A DNA stretch of 64,000 bases. Source: Nematopogon swammerdamellus (Eukaryota; Arthropoda; Insecta; Lepidoptera; Adelidae). The position numbers were made by a program, and so were the translations under genes. Within the stretch, counting starts at the first letter, position 1. Each line of letters starts with the position of its first letter. This document shows, piece by piece, positions 10,085 to 20,975 of this stretch. Below the pieces are notes generated by a model. The model had not been told where the DNA came from and did not search any database. It was given only the letters and a program-made list of their open reading frames with translations. The DNA is taken from positions 18,501,741 to 18,565,740 of the forward strand of contig OX336348.1 of NCBI GenBank assembly GCA_946902875.1, in the 5' to 3' direction.

Positions 10085-12265
10085 TCTGATGATGGAGTCA
10101 GGAGGAGGACAGGGGAACTCTTCAACCGTTACTAGTAACCCCCTCGAGTTTGGGCTCATATGGTTGGTTTGGACGAGTGTTCCATACTTCTACCAATACA
10201 CTTGGTGATGAGGGTCTGATGATGGAGTCAGGAGGTGTACAGTGGAACTCTTCGACCGTTACTAGTAACCCCCTCGAGTTTGGGCTCATTTGGTTGTTTT
10301 GGACGAGTGTCCCATACTTCTACCAATACACTTTATGACGAGGGTCTGATGATGGAGTCAGGAGGTGTACAGTGGAACTCTTTAACCGTTACTAGTAACC
10401 CCCTCGAGTTTGGGCTCATTTGGTTGGTTTGGACGAGTGTCCCATACTTCTACCAATACACTTGGTGGCAAGGGTCTGATGATGGAGTCAGGAGGTGTAC
10501 AGTGGAACTCTTCAACGGTTACTAGTAACCCCCTCGAGTTTGGGCTCATATGGTTGGTTTGGACGAGTGTCCCTTACTTCTACCAATACACTTGGCGACG
10601 AGGGTCTTATGATGGAGTCAGGAGGTGTACAGTGGAACTCTTCAACCGTTACTAGTAACCCCCTCGAGTTTGGGCTCATATGGTTGGTTTGGACGAGTGT
10701 CCCATACTTTTACCAATACACTTGGTGACGAGGGTCTGATGATAGAGTCAGAAGGTGTACAGTGGAACTCTTCAACCGTTACTAGTAAACCCCTCGAGTT
10801 TGGGCTCATTTGGTTGGTTTGGACGAGTGTCCCATACTTCTACCAATACACTTGGTGACAAGGGTCTGATGATGGAGTCAGGAGGTGTACAGTTGAACTC
10901 TTCAACCTTTACTAGTAACCCCCTTGAGTTTGGGCTCATTTGGTTTGTTTGAACGAGTGTCCTATCCCATAACTTCTACCAATACACTTGGTGACTAGGG
11001 TCTGATGATGGAGTCAGGAGGTGTACAGTGGAACTCTTCAACCGTTACTAGTAACCCCCTCGAGTTTGGGCTCATATGGTTGGTTTGGAAGAGTGTCCCA
11101 TACTTCTACCAATACACTTGGTGAGGAGGGTCTGATGATGGAGTCAGGAGGTGTACAGTGGAACTGTTCAACCGTTACTAGTAACCCCCTCGAGTTTGGG
11201 CTCATTTGGTTGGTTTGGACGAGTGTCCCATACTTCTACCAATACACTTGGTGACGAGGGTCTGACGATGGAGTCAGGAGGTGTACAGTGGAACTCTTCA
11301 ATCGTTACTAGTAACTCCCTCGAGTTTGGGCTCATTTGGTTGGTTTGGGCGAGTGTCCCATACTTCTACCAATACACATGGTGACGAGGGTCTGATGATG
11401 GAATCAGGAGGTGTACAGTGGAACTCTTCAACCGTTACTAGTAACTCCCTCGAGTATGGGCTTATTTGGTTGGTTTGGACGAATGTCCCATACTTCTACC
11501 AATACACTTGGTGACGAGGGTCTGATGATGGAATCAGGAGGTGTACAGTGGAACTCTTCAACCGTTACTAGTAACCCCCTGGAGTTTGGGCTCATTTGGT
11601 TGGTTTGGACGAGTGTCCCATACTTCTACCAATACACTTGGTGACGAGGGTCTGATGATGGAATCAGGAGGTGTACAGTGGAACTCTTCAACCGTTACTA
11701 GTAACCCCCTCGAGTTTGGGCTCATTTGGTTGGTTTGGACGAGTGTCCCATAGTTCTACCAATATACTTGGTGACGAGGGTCTGATGATGAAGTCAGGAG
11801 GTGTACAGTGGATCTCTTCAACCGTTACTAGTAACCCCCTCGAGTTTGGGCTCATTTGGTTGGTTTGGACGAGTGTCCCATACTTCTACCAATACACTTG
11901 GTGACGAGGGCCTGATGATGGAATCAGGAGGTGTACAGTGGAACTCCTCAACCGTTACTAGTAACCCCCTCGAGTTTGGGCTCATTTGGTTGGTTTGGAC
12001 GAGTGTCCCATACTACTACCAATACACTTGGTGACGAGGGTCTGATGATGGAGTCACGAGGTGTACAGTGGAACTCTTCAACCGTTACTAGTAACCCCCC
12101 CGAGTTTGGGCTCATAGGGTTGGTTTGGACGAGTGTCCCTTACTTTTACCAATACACTTGGTGACGAGGGTCTGATGATGGAGTCAGGAGGCGTACAGTG
12201 GAACTCTTCAACGGTTACTAGTAACCCCCTCCAGTTTGGGCTCATTTGGTTTGTTTGGACGAGTG
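10085..12265 (+). repeat. 130-bp minisatellite array, right block 1 (about 17 units)
   Basis: Same unit as the left array in inverse orientation. It lacks about 25 units (3255 bp) relative to the left array, judged from the shift in coordinate sums between the array (15311) and its outer flank (18566). Confidence 0.9.
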
Positions 12266-12583
12266 TCCCATACTTGTCGAACGCAAAAGTATGAAACAGA
12301 CATACCATCTGTTCAAATTGATTTTGAAAGAGACGGCGGACACCTTATCCATCCTAAAGCCATACAGTTTCCAGCAAAGTTTAATTATGGAACAGCTGAG
12401 AGACGGATGTTACCGATAATTTTGTCATGGGCCTCCACTGTCCATAAAATGCAGGGTAGTACTGTTGACCGTGCTGTCGTGTATTTGGGCTCCAGACTAT
12501 TTGAGGAGGGTCAAGCGTATGTTGCATTGAGTCGCGTAAAGTCTTTAGAAGGGTTATGTATTGAGGAGCTTGATTGTGAGTAA
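12266..12583 (+). pseudogene. Pif1-type helicase C-terminal fragment, right copy 1
   Basis: The same domain remnant as at 3501, in the opposite orientation: [54 protein letters not shown], stop at 12583. Only motifs V and VI of a Pif1-like helicase are present. A distinct 3' flank (AATTGACAGGTAAGAAACC and an A-rich tail) follows and is then cut abruptly at about 12767, where array sequence resumes. The translated part appears identical to copy 2, 1509 bp downstream, which points to recent duplication or gene conversion. Confidence 0.75.
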
Positions 12584-12767
12584 TTGACAGGTAAGAAACC
12601 GAGTAACAAAGATGCAATGAGAGAGTTGGAAAGGATGACGAGTTTACGTAATGAATGATACGAGCCAAAAATCAAACTAAAAACGAGTAAATAAAAAAAT
12701 AGGTAAAAAAACTTTTAAGTTAAACGGTTTTATTAAAAATAAAAATAAAAAAAAAACAGCAGCTGAG

Positions 12768-13775
12768 GGTCTGATGATGGAGTCAGGAGGTGTACAGTGG
12801 AACTGTTCAACCGTTACTAGTAACCCCCTCGAGTTGGGGCTCATTTGGATAGTTTGGATGAGTGTTCCATACTTCTACCAATACACATGGTGACGAGGGT
12901 CTGATGATGGAGGCAGGAGGTGTACAGTGGAACTCTTCAACCGTTACTATTAACCCCCTCGAGTTTGGGCTCATATGGTTGGTTTGGACGAGTGTCCCAT
13001 ACTTCTACCAATACACTTGGTGACGAGAGTCTGATAATGGAGTCAGGTGGTGTACAGTGGAACTCTTCAACCGTTACTAGTAACCACCTCGAGTTTGGGC
13101 TCATTTGGTTGGTTTGGACGAGTGTCCCATAGTTCTACCAATATACTTGGTGACGAGGGTCTGATGATGAAGTCAGGAGGTGTACAGTGGATCTCTTCAA
13201 CCGTTACTAGTAACCCCCTCGAGTTTGGGCTCATTTGGTTGGTTTGGACGAGTGTCCCATACTTCTACCAATACACTTGGTGACGAGGGCCTGATGATGG
13301 AATCAGGAGGTGTACAGTGGAACTCCTCAACCGTTACTAGTAACCTCCTCGAGTTTGGGCTCATTTGGTTGGTTTGGACGAGTGTCCCATACTACTACCA
13401 ATACACTTGGTGACGAGGGTCTGATGATGGAGTCAGGAGGTGAACAGTGGAACTCTTCAACCGTTACTAGTAAACCCCTCGAGTTTGGGCTCATTTTATT
13501 AGTTTGGACGAGTGTCCCATAGTTCTACCAATATACTTGGTGACGAGGGTCTGATGATGGAGTCACGAGGTGTACAGTGGAACTCTTCAACCGTTACTAG
13601 TAACCCCCCCGAGTTTGGGCTCATAGGGTTGGTTTGGACGAGTGTCCCTTACTTTTACCAATACACTTGGTGACGAGGGTCTGATGATGGAGTCAGGAGG
13701 TGTACAGTGGAACTCTTCAACGGTTAATAGTAACCCCCTCGAGTTTGGGCTCATTTGGTTTGTTTGGACGAGTGT
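12768..13775 (+). repeat. 130-bp minisatellite array, right block 2 (about 8 units)
   Basis: A second block of the same unit. Together with the helicase tail that follows, it is a tandem duplicate of 11258-12767 at a step of 1509 bp. Some units differ clearly between the copies while the downstream part does not. Confidence 0.9.
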
Positions 13776-14092
13776 CCCATACTTGTCGAACGCAAAAGTA
13801 TGAAACAGACATACCATCTGTTCAAATTGATTTTGAAAGAGACGGCGGACACCTTATCCATCCTAAAGCCATACAGTTTCCAGCAAAGTTTAATTATGGA
13901 ACAGCTGAGAGACGGATGTTACCGATAATTTTGTCATGGGCCTCCACTGTCCATAAAATGCAGGGTAGTACTGTTGACCGTGCTGTCGTGTATTTGGGCT
14001 CCAGACTATTTGAGGAGGGTCAAGCGTATGTTGCATTGAGTCGCGTAAAGTCTTTAGAAGGGTTATGTATTGAGGAGCTTGATTGTGAGTAA
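13776..14092 (+). pseudogene. Pif1-type helicase C-terminal fragment, right copy 2
   Basis: Duplicate of 12266-12583 with the same motifs and stop (14092). Unlike copy 1 it keeps the full 3' flank, running through an A-rich stretch and a TAAACGGTTTTATT motif into the large palindrome at 14256-14692. It has no N-terminal helicase or Rep sequence and so cannot encode a working transposase. Confidence 0.75.
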
Positions 14093-14255
14093 TTGACAGG
14101 TAAGAAACCGAGTAACAAAGATGCAATGAGAGAGTTGGAAAGGATGACGAGTTTACGTAATGAATGATACGAGCCAAAAATCAAACTAAAAACGAGTAAA
14201 TAAAAAAATAGGTAAAAAAACTTTTAAGTTAAACGGTTTTATTAAAAATAAAAAT

Positions 14256-14692
14256 AAAAAAAAAACAGCTGTACAAAAAACTAGAAAATAATAAGGACAC
14301 AAGCCTGGGCCTTCTTAAGATTTTACGTATGGGTAAGAAATCGTGCAATATTAGCGTGCTGTCTTCTCATGTCGGATGCCAAAGGGCATGTTGTGTCGCT
14401 ACGTCAGCGGAATAAGTAATAAATTGAGACTTTTAACAGACTAATATAAAAACGTGGGGCGTATAATATGCGTAATAAATAACATGCGCCCCACGTTTTT
14501 ATATTAGTCTGTTAAAAGTCTAAATTTATTACTTATTCCGCTGACGTAGCGACACAATATGCCCTTTGGCATCCGACATGAGAAGACAGCACGCTAATAT
14601 TGCACGATTTCTTACCCATACGTAAAATCTTAAGAAGGCCCAGGCTTGTGTCCTTATTATTTTCTAGTTTTTTGTACAGCTGTTTTTTTTTA
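14256..14692. repeat. Tail-to-tail palindrome of the Helitron-like 3' end
   Basis: Two arms of about 206 bp (14256-14461 and 14487-14692) are near-perfect reverse complements around a 25-base centre. The inner stem is CGTGGGGCG/CGCCCCACG and the outer ends are ACAGCTGTAC/GTACAGCTGT. The left element (3105-3330) carries a single arm only, so two element 3' ends have been joined here. Confidence 0.85.
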
Positions 14693-15410
14693 TTTTTATT
14701 TTTTTACTGATACAAATGAGTGCTTAGCATAGACTATGTCGACCTAGACCATGTGCCAGTGTCAGTCAATCAACTGTCATGTTTAATAAAAAAAAAAAAG
14801 CAGAAGAATTTACCAATTTTTCTTCAATAAATACCGTACTTGAGTGTAACGCAACATGAGCCAAGTGCAGGCACCTCATCCACACTCCGCTCCCGGCCAA
14901 CTGCGGTGCAAAGAGATATGATGTGATGGCGGAGTTCATGGAACAAAATCCGCAGTTGGCGCGGGGCCGGCTGTCGGGAGAGAATGCGATGCTCGCGCCT
15001 CTGGATGGGCCTAACGGAGCGCCTCAAAGCATCGGGGGGCTGCACCATAACATGGCAATAGTAGCACAAGGTGTGTTATATTTATGTATTCACAAATTCC
15101 TTTCAAACATCAAACTTAATAAGTCGTATTACAATGGTCGTACTAATATAATATTTTACAAATATGTTTTTTTCAGTATTGGACGGACAATAGACAGTAG
15201 TTCACTTAAAAAACTTGGCCGGTAGAGCCAGGCGGCAGGCCCACGGAAAGGGTGTGGGCCGGCGGCACCGGTAGCTCTGCTGGAGCAATAGGACGAGCGG
15301 ATGCTGGCGGTGTTGGGACAGGGCTTCGGACTCGGGGACTCCGAGGTCATAGTGAACACTCTACCGGTAAGCATATTTTAAATCACATTGGTATTTATTT
15401 ACTGTAGTTT

Positions 15411-15640
15411 TGTTTTTTTTTTTTTTTTTTTTTTTATGGATCCTGACACGGTTGGCTACATCACCTACAACATCCGTGATGTCAGCCCATAACACAGGGT
15501 GAACTAGGTGCCATGTCAGTGCTTCCCTTCATTTCATGTCGGCTACACTAAACTGGACGGAAAACACGAACTATTTACATAGCCGTTTCGACCGACGTTT
15601 CGTTCAGTGCGGTGGTACCAACCCGGCCGGGATAAAACAT
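15411..15640 (-). repeat. SINE, 5'-truncated, with poly-A tail
   Basis: Minus-strand copy of the SINE body seen in full at 26336-26696 and 48893-49255: GGTTGGTACCACCGCACTG, TAAATAGTTCGTGTTTTCCG, GTGATGTAGCCAACC, then about 24 A residues (T run at 15411-15435). It lies in an intron of the Myb/SANT-like pseudogene. Confidence 0.75.
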
Positions 15641-15780
15641 GTTTACATACTTCATTGTATGTATGTAGCCAACGACTGTTTATGCACTATCTAGACGGTG
15701 ACGTGCAGCAGGGCAGGAAAAATGTATGCAATGCCGTGACGGTATGCTCGAAACCTGCTGCCGCGTCGCGGTCATGTCAC

Positions 15781-16326
15781 CGCTGCCGCGACGCTATCGT
15801 CTAGTATGCAAGCAGCAGTTTTAGGGAAGAAAACAAGGAAAACATTTCTTTTTAATCAATTTTATTTTCAACGCTGCCGCGACGCTATCGTCTAGTATGC
15901 AAGCAGCAGTTTTAGGGAAGAAAACAAGGAAAACATTTCTTTTTAATCAATTTTATTTTCAACGCTGCCGCGACGCTATCGTCTAGTATGCAAGCAGCAG
16001 TTTTAGGGAAGAAAACAAGGAAAACATTTCTTTTTAATCAATTTTATTTTCAACGCTGCCGCGACGCTATCGTCTAGTATGCAAGCAGCAGTTTTAGGGA
16101 AGAAAACAAGGAAAACATTTCTTTTTAATCAATTTTATTTTCAACGCTGCCGCGACGCTATCGTCTAGTATGCAAGCAGCAGTTTTAGGGAAGAAAACAA
16201 GGAAAACATTTCTTTTTAATCAATTTTATTTTCAACGCTGCCGCGACGCTATCGTCTAGTATGCAAGCAGCAGTTTTAGGGAAGAAAACAAGGAAAACAT
16301 TTCTTTTTAATCAATTTTATTTTCAA
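15781..16326 (+). repeat. Six tandem 91-bp units, apparently identical
   Basis: The unit begins CGCTGCCGCGACGCTATCG and ends TCAATTTTATTTTCAA. Starts fall at 15781, 15872, 15963, 16054, 16145 and 16236, an exact 91-bp step, and I see no difference between units. It lies between exons 2 and 3 of the Myb/SANT-like pseudogene. Confidence 0.95.
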
Positions 16327-16379
16327 CAACACTACTCTCTCTTGAATAAAAGTAAAGTAGGTAACATAGAAGCAAAATT

Positions 16380-16505
16380 TTTCACAATAAAGTACCGAGC
16401 TATAATTGCGACGGGCCGACGCACGTCTATATAATATATGAGTATCCTTATAACTCGAGAACCACTTTATTAATTTACATACTGTTTTCACTGTTACAAT
16501 CTGTC
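16380..16505. repeat. Interspersed repeat shared with 41080-41235
   Basis: Shares ACTCGAGAACCACTTTAT, AATTTACATAC and TTTTCACTG with 41165-41215, and more loosely with 40910-40975. Three related copies lie in this window; the family is not identified. Confidence 0.5.
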
Positions 16506-16815
16506 ATTTCTTAGGATGGTTTTACGTTAAATCATAAATATAAATCATAAAGATATATCATCTGCATCATTATGTCTTAAAGTTAAAAAAGATAGATGCC
16601 TAATTAAATTATTTTTTTCCATTAAGGTACGCCTGCTGGCCGCCCCCCTCGTGAGCTTCGTGCAAATCAACCCGCCTATGCGCGAGGTTATTGAGGAGTA
16701 CGAGCGGGTACACGCTGAAGACAGGCGGCAGGACATGGCCCTCAGAGAGTGGTGCCTGGTGTCTCAGGAGGATTTTCGGCGGCAACAGTTGGAGCTTCTG
16801 CGGCAGTTTCTGCAG

Positions 16816-17129
16816 GTAAAAAAATGTTTTAATGTAAGTATTGCTATATAATATATACAGGCTGTTGCAGCAGTCACTAGGTACATTAAGTCCGGGAGCA
16901 GATTCATGGGATTAACAGAAATAATAAAGGTGTACGATGAATTCAGACTAAATAAAAACATTCAGTAACCATATAAACTAATTCCCATTTCAATACTAAA
17001 CAAAAGTTTTCTGGAGGAAAAAACGGAACCCTTATAGGACATATCACATAAAAAAATTATTTTTATATATTTTTTCAGTTTTGTAATTACGCGTTTCTTG
17101 ATTTTCAAAACCACAATTATTTTGGTAAA
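16816..17129. other. Intron-like sequence, nothing recognised
   Basis: AT-rich, between exons 3 and 4 of the Myb/SANT-like pseudogene. Confidence 0.4.
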
Positions 17130-17607
17130 TATACACGGTGTTAACTTAAATAGGCAACATTCCCGAAAGGGGGTTGTTTTGGGTCACATACTGATGCCCG
17201 AAAAAGGGGGTAATTTTTTTTTAGCTTTGGTTTTAAAATTTTCAATTTCTATATTTGGTATAAAAACATGGTATTTCATAATAGGAATCCCACTGCATTA
17301 CCAAAAAAATCGAAAGCTGAGTAATTTTTCAAATAAATCAAAAAAATCACATTCATATCGACACGATACAACAGCTAGCGCGCGCGCGACACGTTGTCAG
17401 TCAGCTGGGTACGCACGGTCGCAGGCGCGCGGCTCCGCCATTCCAAAGAGAAATTGTCGCTGAGGTAAAATTTTGAAGAAAATATGCAAATTTTTTTTAA
17501 CTATTTTAGATTTTATTTTTTAGTACCACAAAATAATCAGTATACGAAATGGTTTAATATTCGGTATTAAAATTGAAATGTCGCGAATAAAGTTAACACC
17601 GTGTATA
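17130..17607. mobile_element. MITE, about 478 bp, Tc1/mariner-like ends
   Basis: The termini TATACACGGTGTTAACT and AGTTAACACCGTGTATA are exact reverse complements and carry TA at each end, as expected of Tc1/mariner-type MITEs. There is no transposase. The interior is AT-rich with a GC-rich patch near 17380-17440. Confidence 0.7.
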
Positions 17608-17614
17608 ACAAAAT

Positions 17615-17690
17615 ATATGTTGTGTGGTAGTACGGAACCCTCAGTGCGCGAGTTAAACTCGCACTTGGCACCTGTTTTTAAATGTCCAAG
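17615..17690 (+). repeat. Interspersed repeat tail
   Basis: TACGGAACCCTCAGTGCGCG followed by AGTTAAACTCGCACTTGG, the same 3' tail type as at 2310-2350. Confidence 0.5.
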
Positions 17691-18034
17691 CAATGTAATG
17701 GTCTAATGTGATCCAAATACATCTAAGTACCTACGCTAATCAAAACAATATAATTTAAAGATATTTTTTGTTTTAATTTGCAGGACAACCGAGGGCGTTT
17801 TCAACAAACCCCAGCAGTGGCTCACTTGGGACAATGAACACCCTCCCTACATAAACGGAGCACATCCTCGGGTTTGGTGCAGCACACTACCATCTGCTGG
17901 TTGCAAGCACCAAGTCCTTCCACAACATCAATGCCAGCATGTGCTCAGCGTTTATTATTAAGATGCTCAATTAGTTCTTTAGTTTACCTAATTAGGTTTT
18001 TGTGTAAATTGTATGTGTAAATAAAAATATTTTA

Positions 18035-19430
18035 TTCTTATTATTGTTTTGTTTACTTTTTTTACCAGAGATAAGAATACCTTCATTGTTGAGAGAAGCG
18101 TTTATGGGAAGCGTATATACCTATGACCCTCCGTGCGTTGGTAAGTATCACTTGCATAAAATGGAAGGGCAGTCATTATCTAGCAAATACAATTTAAAAT
18201 AATGCGCAATGTTCTTTGGTGATAGACTAGACAGTGCGGTTGTAGAGTGTCGTCTCTGTCGCACTAACTCGCAGGTATCTGTATGACCGAGACAATGCTC
18301 TACAACCAGAAAGTCATCAAAGCATAATGCGCATTATTTACCGCCGCGTACTGTACACTAGAATTGGTTATTAATAATTAAGAGCAACATTTGATTCAGC
18401 ATAGAAAGTAGAGGTTGATGCAGAGCTATTGTAGTTTTTCAACCTTCTGTCGCACAGATGACAAAAAAGAAGAGGTTACAATTTTACAAATTTCAAGTTG
18501 TTATGTGACATCTATTACCATAATCGTTTATAGTACCTATTTATCATAGGTACCTATGTACTTTATAAATATTGGTGAGTGCATAGGTAGGTAGGTACTA
18601 GAAAGAATTCAGAGATAAACACATGGTACATAAAAATAAATAGGTAAGTACATACCTTGGAATTGGGTGATATAGCGTCGGCTTTCTTTTGTTGGTGTCG
18701 GCCGGTTGCCTCGAGTGGATTCTGCTGAGTGATAGCCTCGCCTGTTCGCGCCGATGTTCTTGCTGTAAGCTCATCGACGCACGTCGGCCGGATTCCAGCA
18801 AAAGAGTCCAAGCCAAGACCGCGCCGACCGCCCGCCGCTTACGTAAATGTTTCGTAGAAAGAAAGAAACCACAAAAGAAAACATCGCGAAGCGAATGTCG
18901 TGTTTGCTTGTTTGTTTACGAACCGCTGTATTTTTTTTTTTTTTAATAATTATTGGCTTGGATGCCGGGTCCTGCATTTTCTTTAATTTTATTTCCTATC
19001 ATTTCTATATTTTCTACAGTATTTATTATGTATTTGTAAATACTTTTATAATATTTTTGTTCAGTTAATAAATTTATTTCGATGTTTTCGTCAGTTTTCT
19101 CATGAAGTGAACGCCAAGAAGTTGATCCTTAGCTTGCGAGTTTAGCGGCAAATATCGGGGAGTTTATCTGTCAAAGAAACGTCAAAAACCCCGGTGCCAA
19201 TTGTTTGATAGATCGACTCCGTGTCGACTCATAGCATTCTGTATTCCGTCCTTGTCGTCTTGAAAGGACATATAGAGAAGGCTATAATCGACTAGATCGA
19301 CAGCTCTAGCGAGTAAAATGTGGGAGTGCGAGAATGACGTCACTCACCTGTTTCACCGGTGCCAATATAGCGTTCTCGCCACATTTCTCGCACTCACACG
19401 GGCGAGTGAGTGAACGCCGGTAGACCTACT
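18035..19430. other. Intergenic; one possible GT donor, otherwise nothing
   Basis: No gene was recognised. On the minus strand an open block (about 18840-18655) ends in a GTATGT donor-like site and could be a first exon, but has no identifiable motif. Near 19320-19400, GTGCGAGAA-type sequence occurs in inverted orientation. Confidence 0.3.
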
Positions 19431-19435
19431 GATCA

Positions 19436-19965
19436 TCAGTCAGTTTCGGGTCTCCCACCAGACGGACGGACGGCTCTGCGCTGTATTGAATCCAAGGACG
19501 CCAACAGATACTGATACGGGGGGCTGCCTTCCCAAATGTGGCTACAGTATTCCATCACCGGCCTAATCTGCGATTTGTACAACATAAGTAGTTGTGCCGG
19601 TAAGAAGAACCTCATATTTCGGTATAGGATCCCCAATTTTTTTATGCGGTTTTGGCCTTGGACATTTTGCACCCCAGTAGGTCTAGGTGCTCCGAGACAG
19701 GAACGACACTGCCTTAGAAATTCGCAAGGAAAGGGAAGGGGTCGACCTTAGCAGAGAATACACAGCATTGCGTCTTGCGAACGTTGAAGGCAACAAGGTT
19801 CTCGTTTTCCCAAGTGGCAACTTTTTCAAGAACCGTATCCACCCTTTCTACAACAGAACGTTGCACCTTGCTGGGCTGTGCATCTCTGCTCTTCCAGTTC
19901 TTGACATAACCTTCATGCCCTGTGCTGTCATCTGCGTAACTGTCACACTTTGGTGTTTTTAACTC
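19436..19965 (-). pseudogene. Non-LTR RT fragment with intact YADDS box
   Basis: Minus-strand fragment of the same CR1/Jockey-group family. It runs from SYADDSTGHEGY near 19940, through ENENLVAFNVRKTQCCVFSA to a break around 19700, then LGILYRNMRFF, LLMLYKSQIRPVMEYCSHIW and LDSIQRRAVR down to 19436. About 60 codons seen in the 38.5-kb copy are deleted at the break. The sequence upstream of the YADDS box is replaced by the Helitron that begins at 20005, and the C-terminus ends at 19436. It is a dead fragment, although the catalytic DD pair is retained. Confidence 0.75.
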
Positions 19966-20975
19966 TCCTAAAATATTTGACCCTAATAAAGAGGCACATC
20001 CTAATCCTAACATATTATAAAACAAAGTCCCCCCGCCGCGTCTGTCTGTCTGTCTGTCTGTCTGTCTGAACGCGATAAACTCGAAAACTACCGAACGGAT
20101 TTTCATGCGGTTTTTACCAATGGATGTAGTGATTCAAGAGGAAGGTTTTTATGTGTAAATAATTAATGTTTTGTGTGAATTTATTGAAATATGACGGTTA
20201 TTGTTGAAGATGTCGGAAAAAATCGAGCCGACTGGGAGCTTTCATCGAAAACGCTGCCTAATCCCTTTGAGATATAACAAAACAATGTACGGTGGAATTG
20301 TTCCTCTTTTATAGTTCTACAGAAAAGTCCGCGACGGCATATGTCTATCTTTCAAGGATAGCTTAGTATACCCATTTAAATGTTTAAAAAAATGGTCACA
20401 TATAATGTGGTAATTGGAAAGCTATTTAAACGGATAAGATATTAATCCTTATCAAATTAAATACGTTAGTTACCTTAAGCATTTCATGCACATTATAATT
20501 GCCCTTTACACCATACAATTTAAATTAATGTCTTAGGAGTTATCGCAAAATTAAAACTAACGCCCGACAAAATAAATTCAACGCGACACACGTGATTACG
20601 TGATGCAATCTCCCCCGTGCCGCCCGCGGCCGCCTCTATTTCTACGGTGAAGCGTGCGTTTCCCTAACAGTAAAGGAACTTTCGAAGCGAGTGGTTACCA
20701 TTATTGTTAGTTTTTACCTGACTACGGCGAAGCAAAAAGGAGGGTTATGATTTTGACCGGTATGTATGTATGTATGTTCATTTGTTCCCTCATAACTCCT
20801 AAACTACTTATTATAATTTGACAAATGAGGTATCGTTGAAAGCGTCTTGATCGTCCGCTGGTTATAGGCTATGTGTGTGACCTATTTATTTTTAATGATG
20901 CCTTGTTGGGTATCAAATGAAAGGGCTTAATTAGCACTAACTCCAAACCTACCCAAAATACATGCTACTAAATTT

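Larger units (their letters stand above)
9901..14486 (+). mobile_element. Helitron/Helentron-like element, right inverted copy
   Basis: Mirror image of 3105-8668. The 5' end TTAAACGGTTTTATTTAGC lies at about 9901. Array units then match left-hand units in reverse order: segments 10235-10525, 10410-10655, 10495-10728, 10625-10858 and 10755-10952 translate identically to 4786-5076, 4656-4901, 4583-4816, 4453-4686 and 4359-4556, at a constant coordinate sum of 15311. It then contains a helicase tail, a second array block, a second helicase tail and the 3' end. A TAAACGGTTTTATT motif reappears near 14229, close to the 3' end. Confidence 0.65.
14856..18025 (+). pseudogene. Myb/SANT-like DNA-binding protein gene, decayed, introns retained
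   Basis: The candidate start at 14856 gives MSQVQAPHPHSAPGQLR; a frameshift follows, then YDVMAEFMEQNPQLARGRLS. A further shift is needed to reach a GLTERLKASGG...TWQ segment. Exon 1 ends at the donor CACAAG|GTGTGT (about 15070). Exon 2 (15179-15366, acceptor TTTTTTTCAG, donor ACCG|GTAAGC) holds LAGRARRQAHGKGVG and DERMLAVLGQGFG in different frames, with stops. Exon 3 (16627-16815) is intact for 63 codons. Exon 4 starts at 17784 after TTTGCAG, with AATAAA at 18020. The helical pattern and the W...R.ARR.A ending resemble zeste/MSANT-type domains, which also accompany Harbinger transposons. The multiple frame breaks argue for a pseudogene. The domain call is by eye. Confidence 0.5.

Noticed and set aside
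17098..17463. 121-codon plus-strand frame
   Set aside because: Lies almost wholly inside a MITE bounded by exact inverted termini; no protein motif.
18563..18811. Minus-strand block ending in a GTATGT donor-like site
   Set aside because: It could be a first exon, but two overlapping frames are open and neither shows homology; not enough to call.
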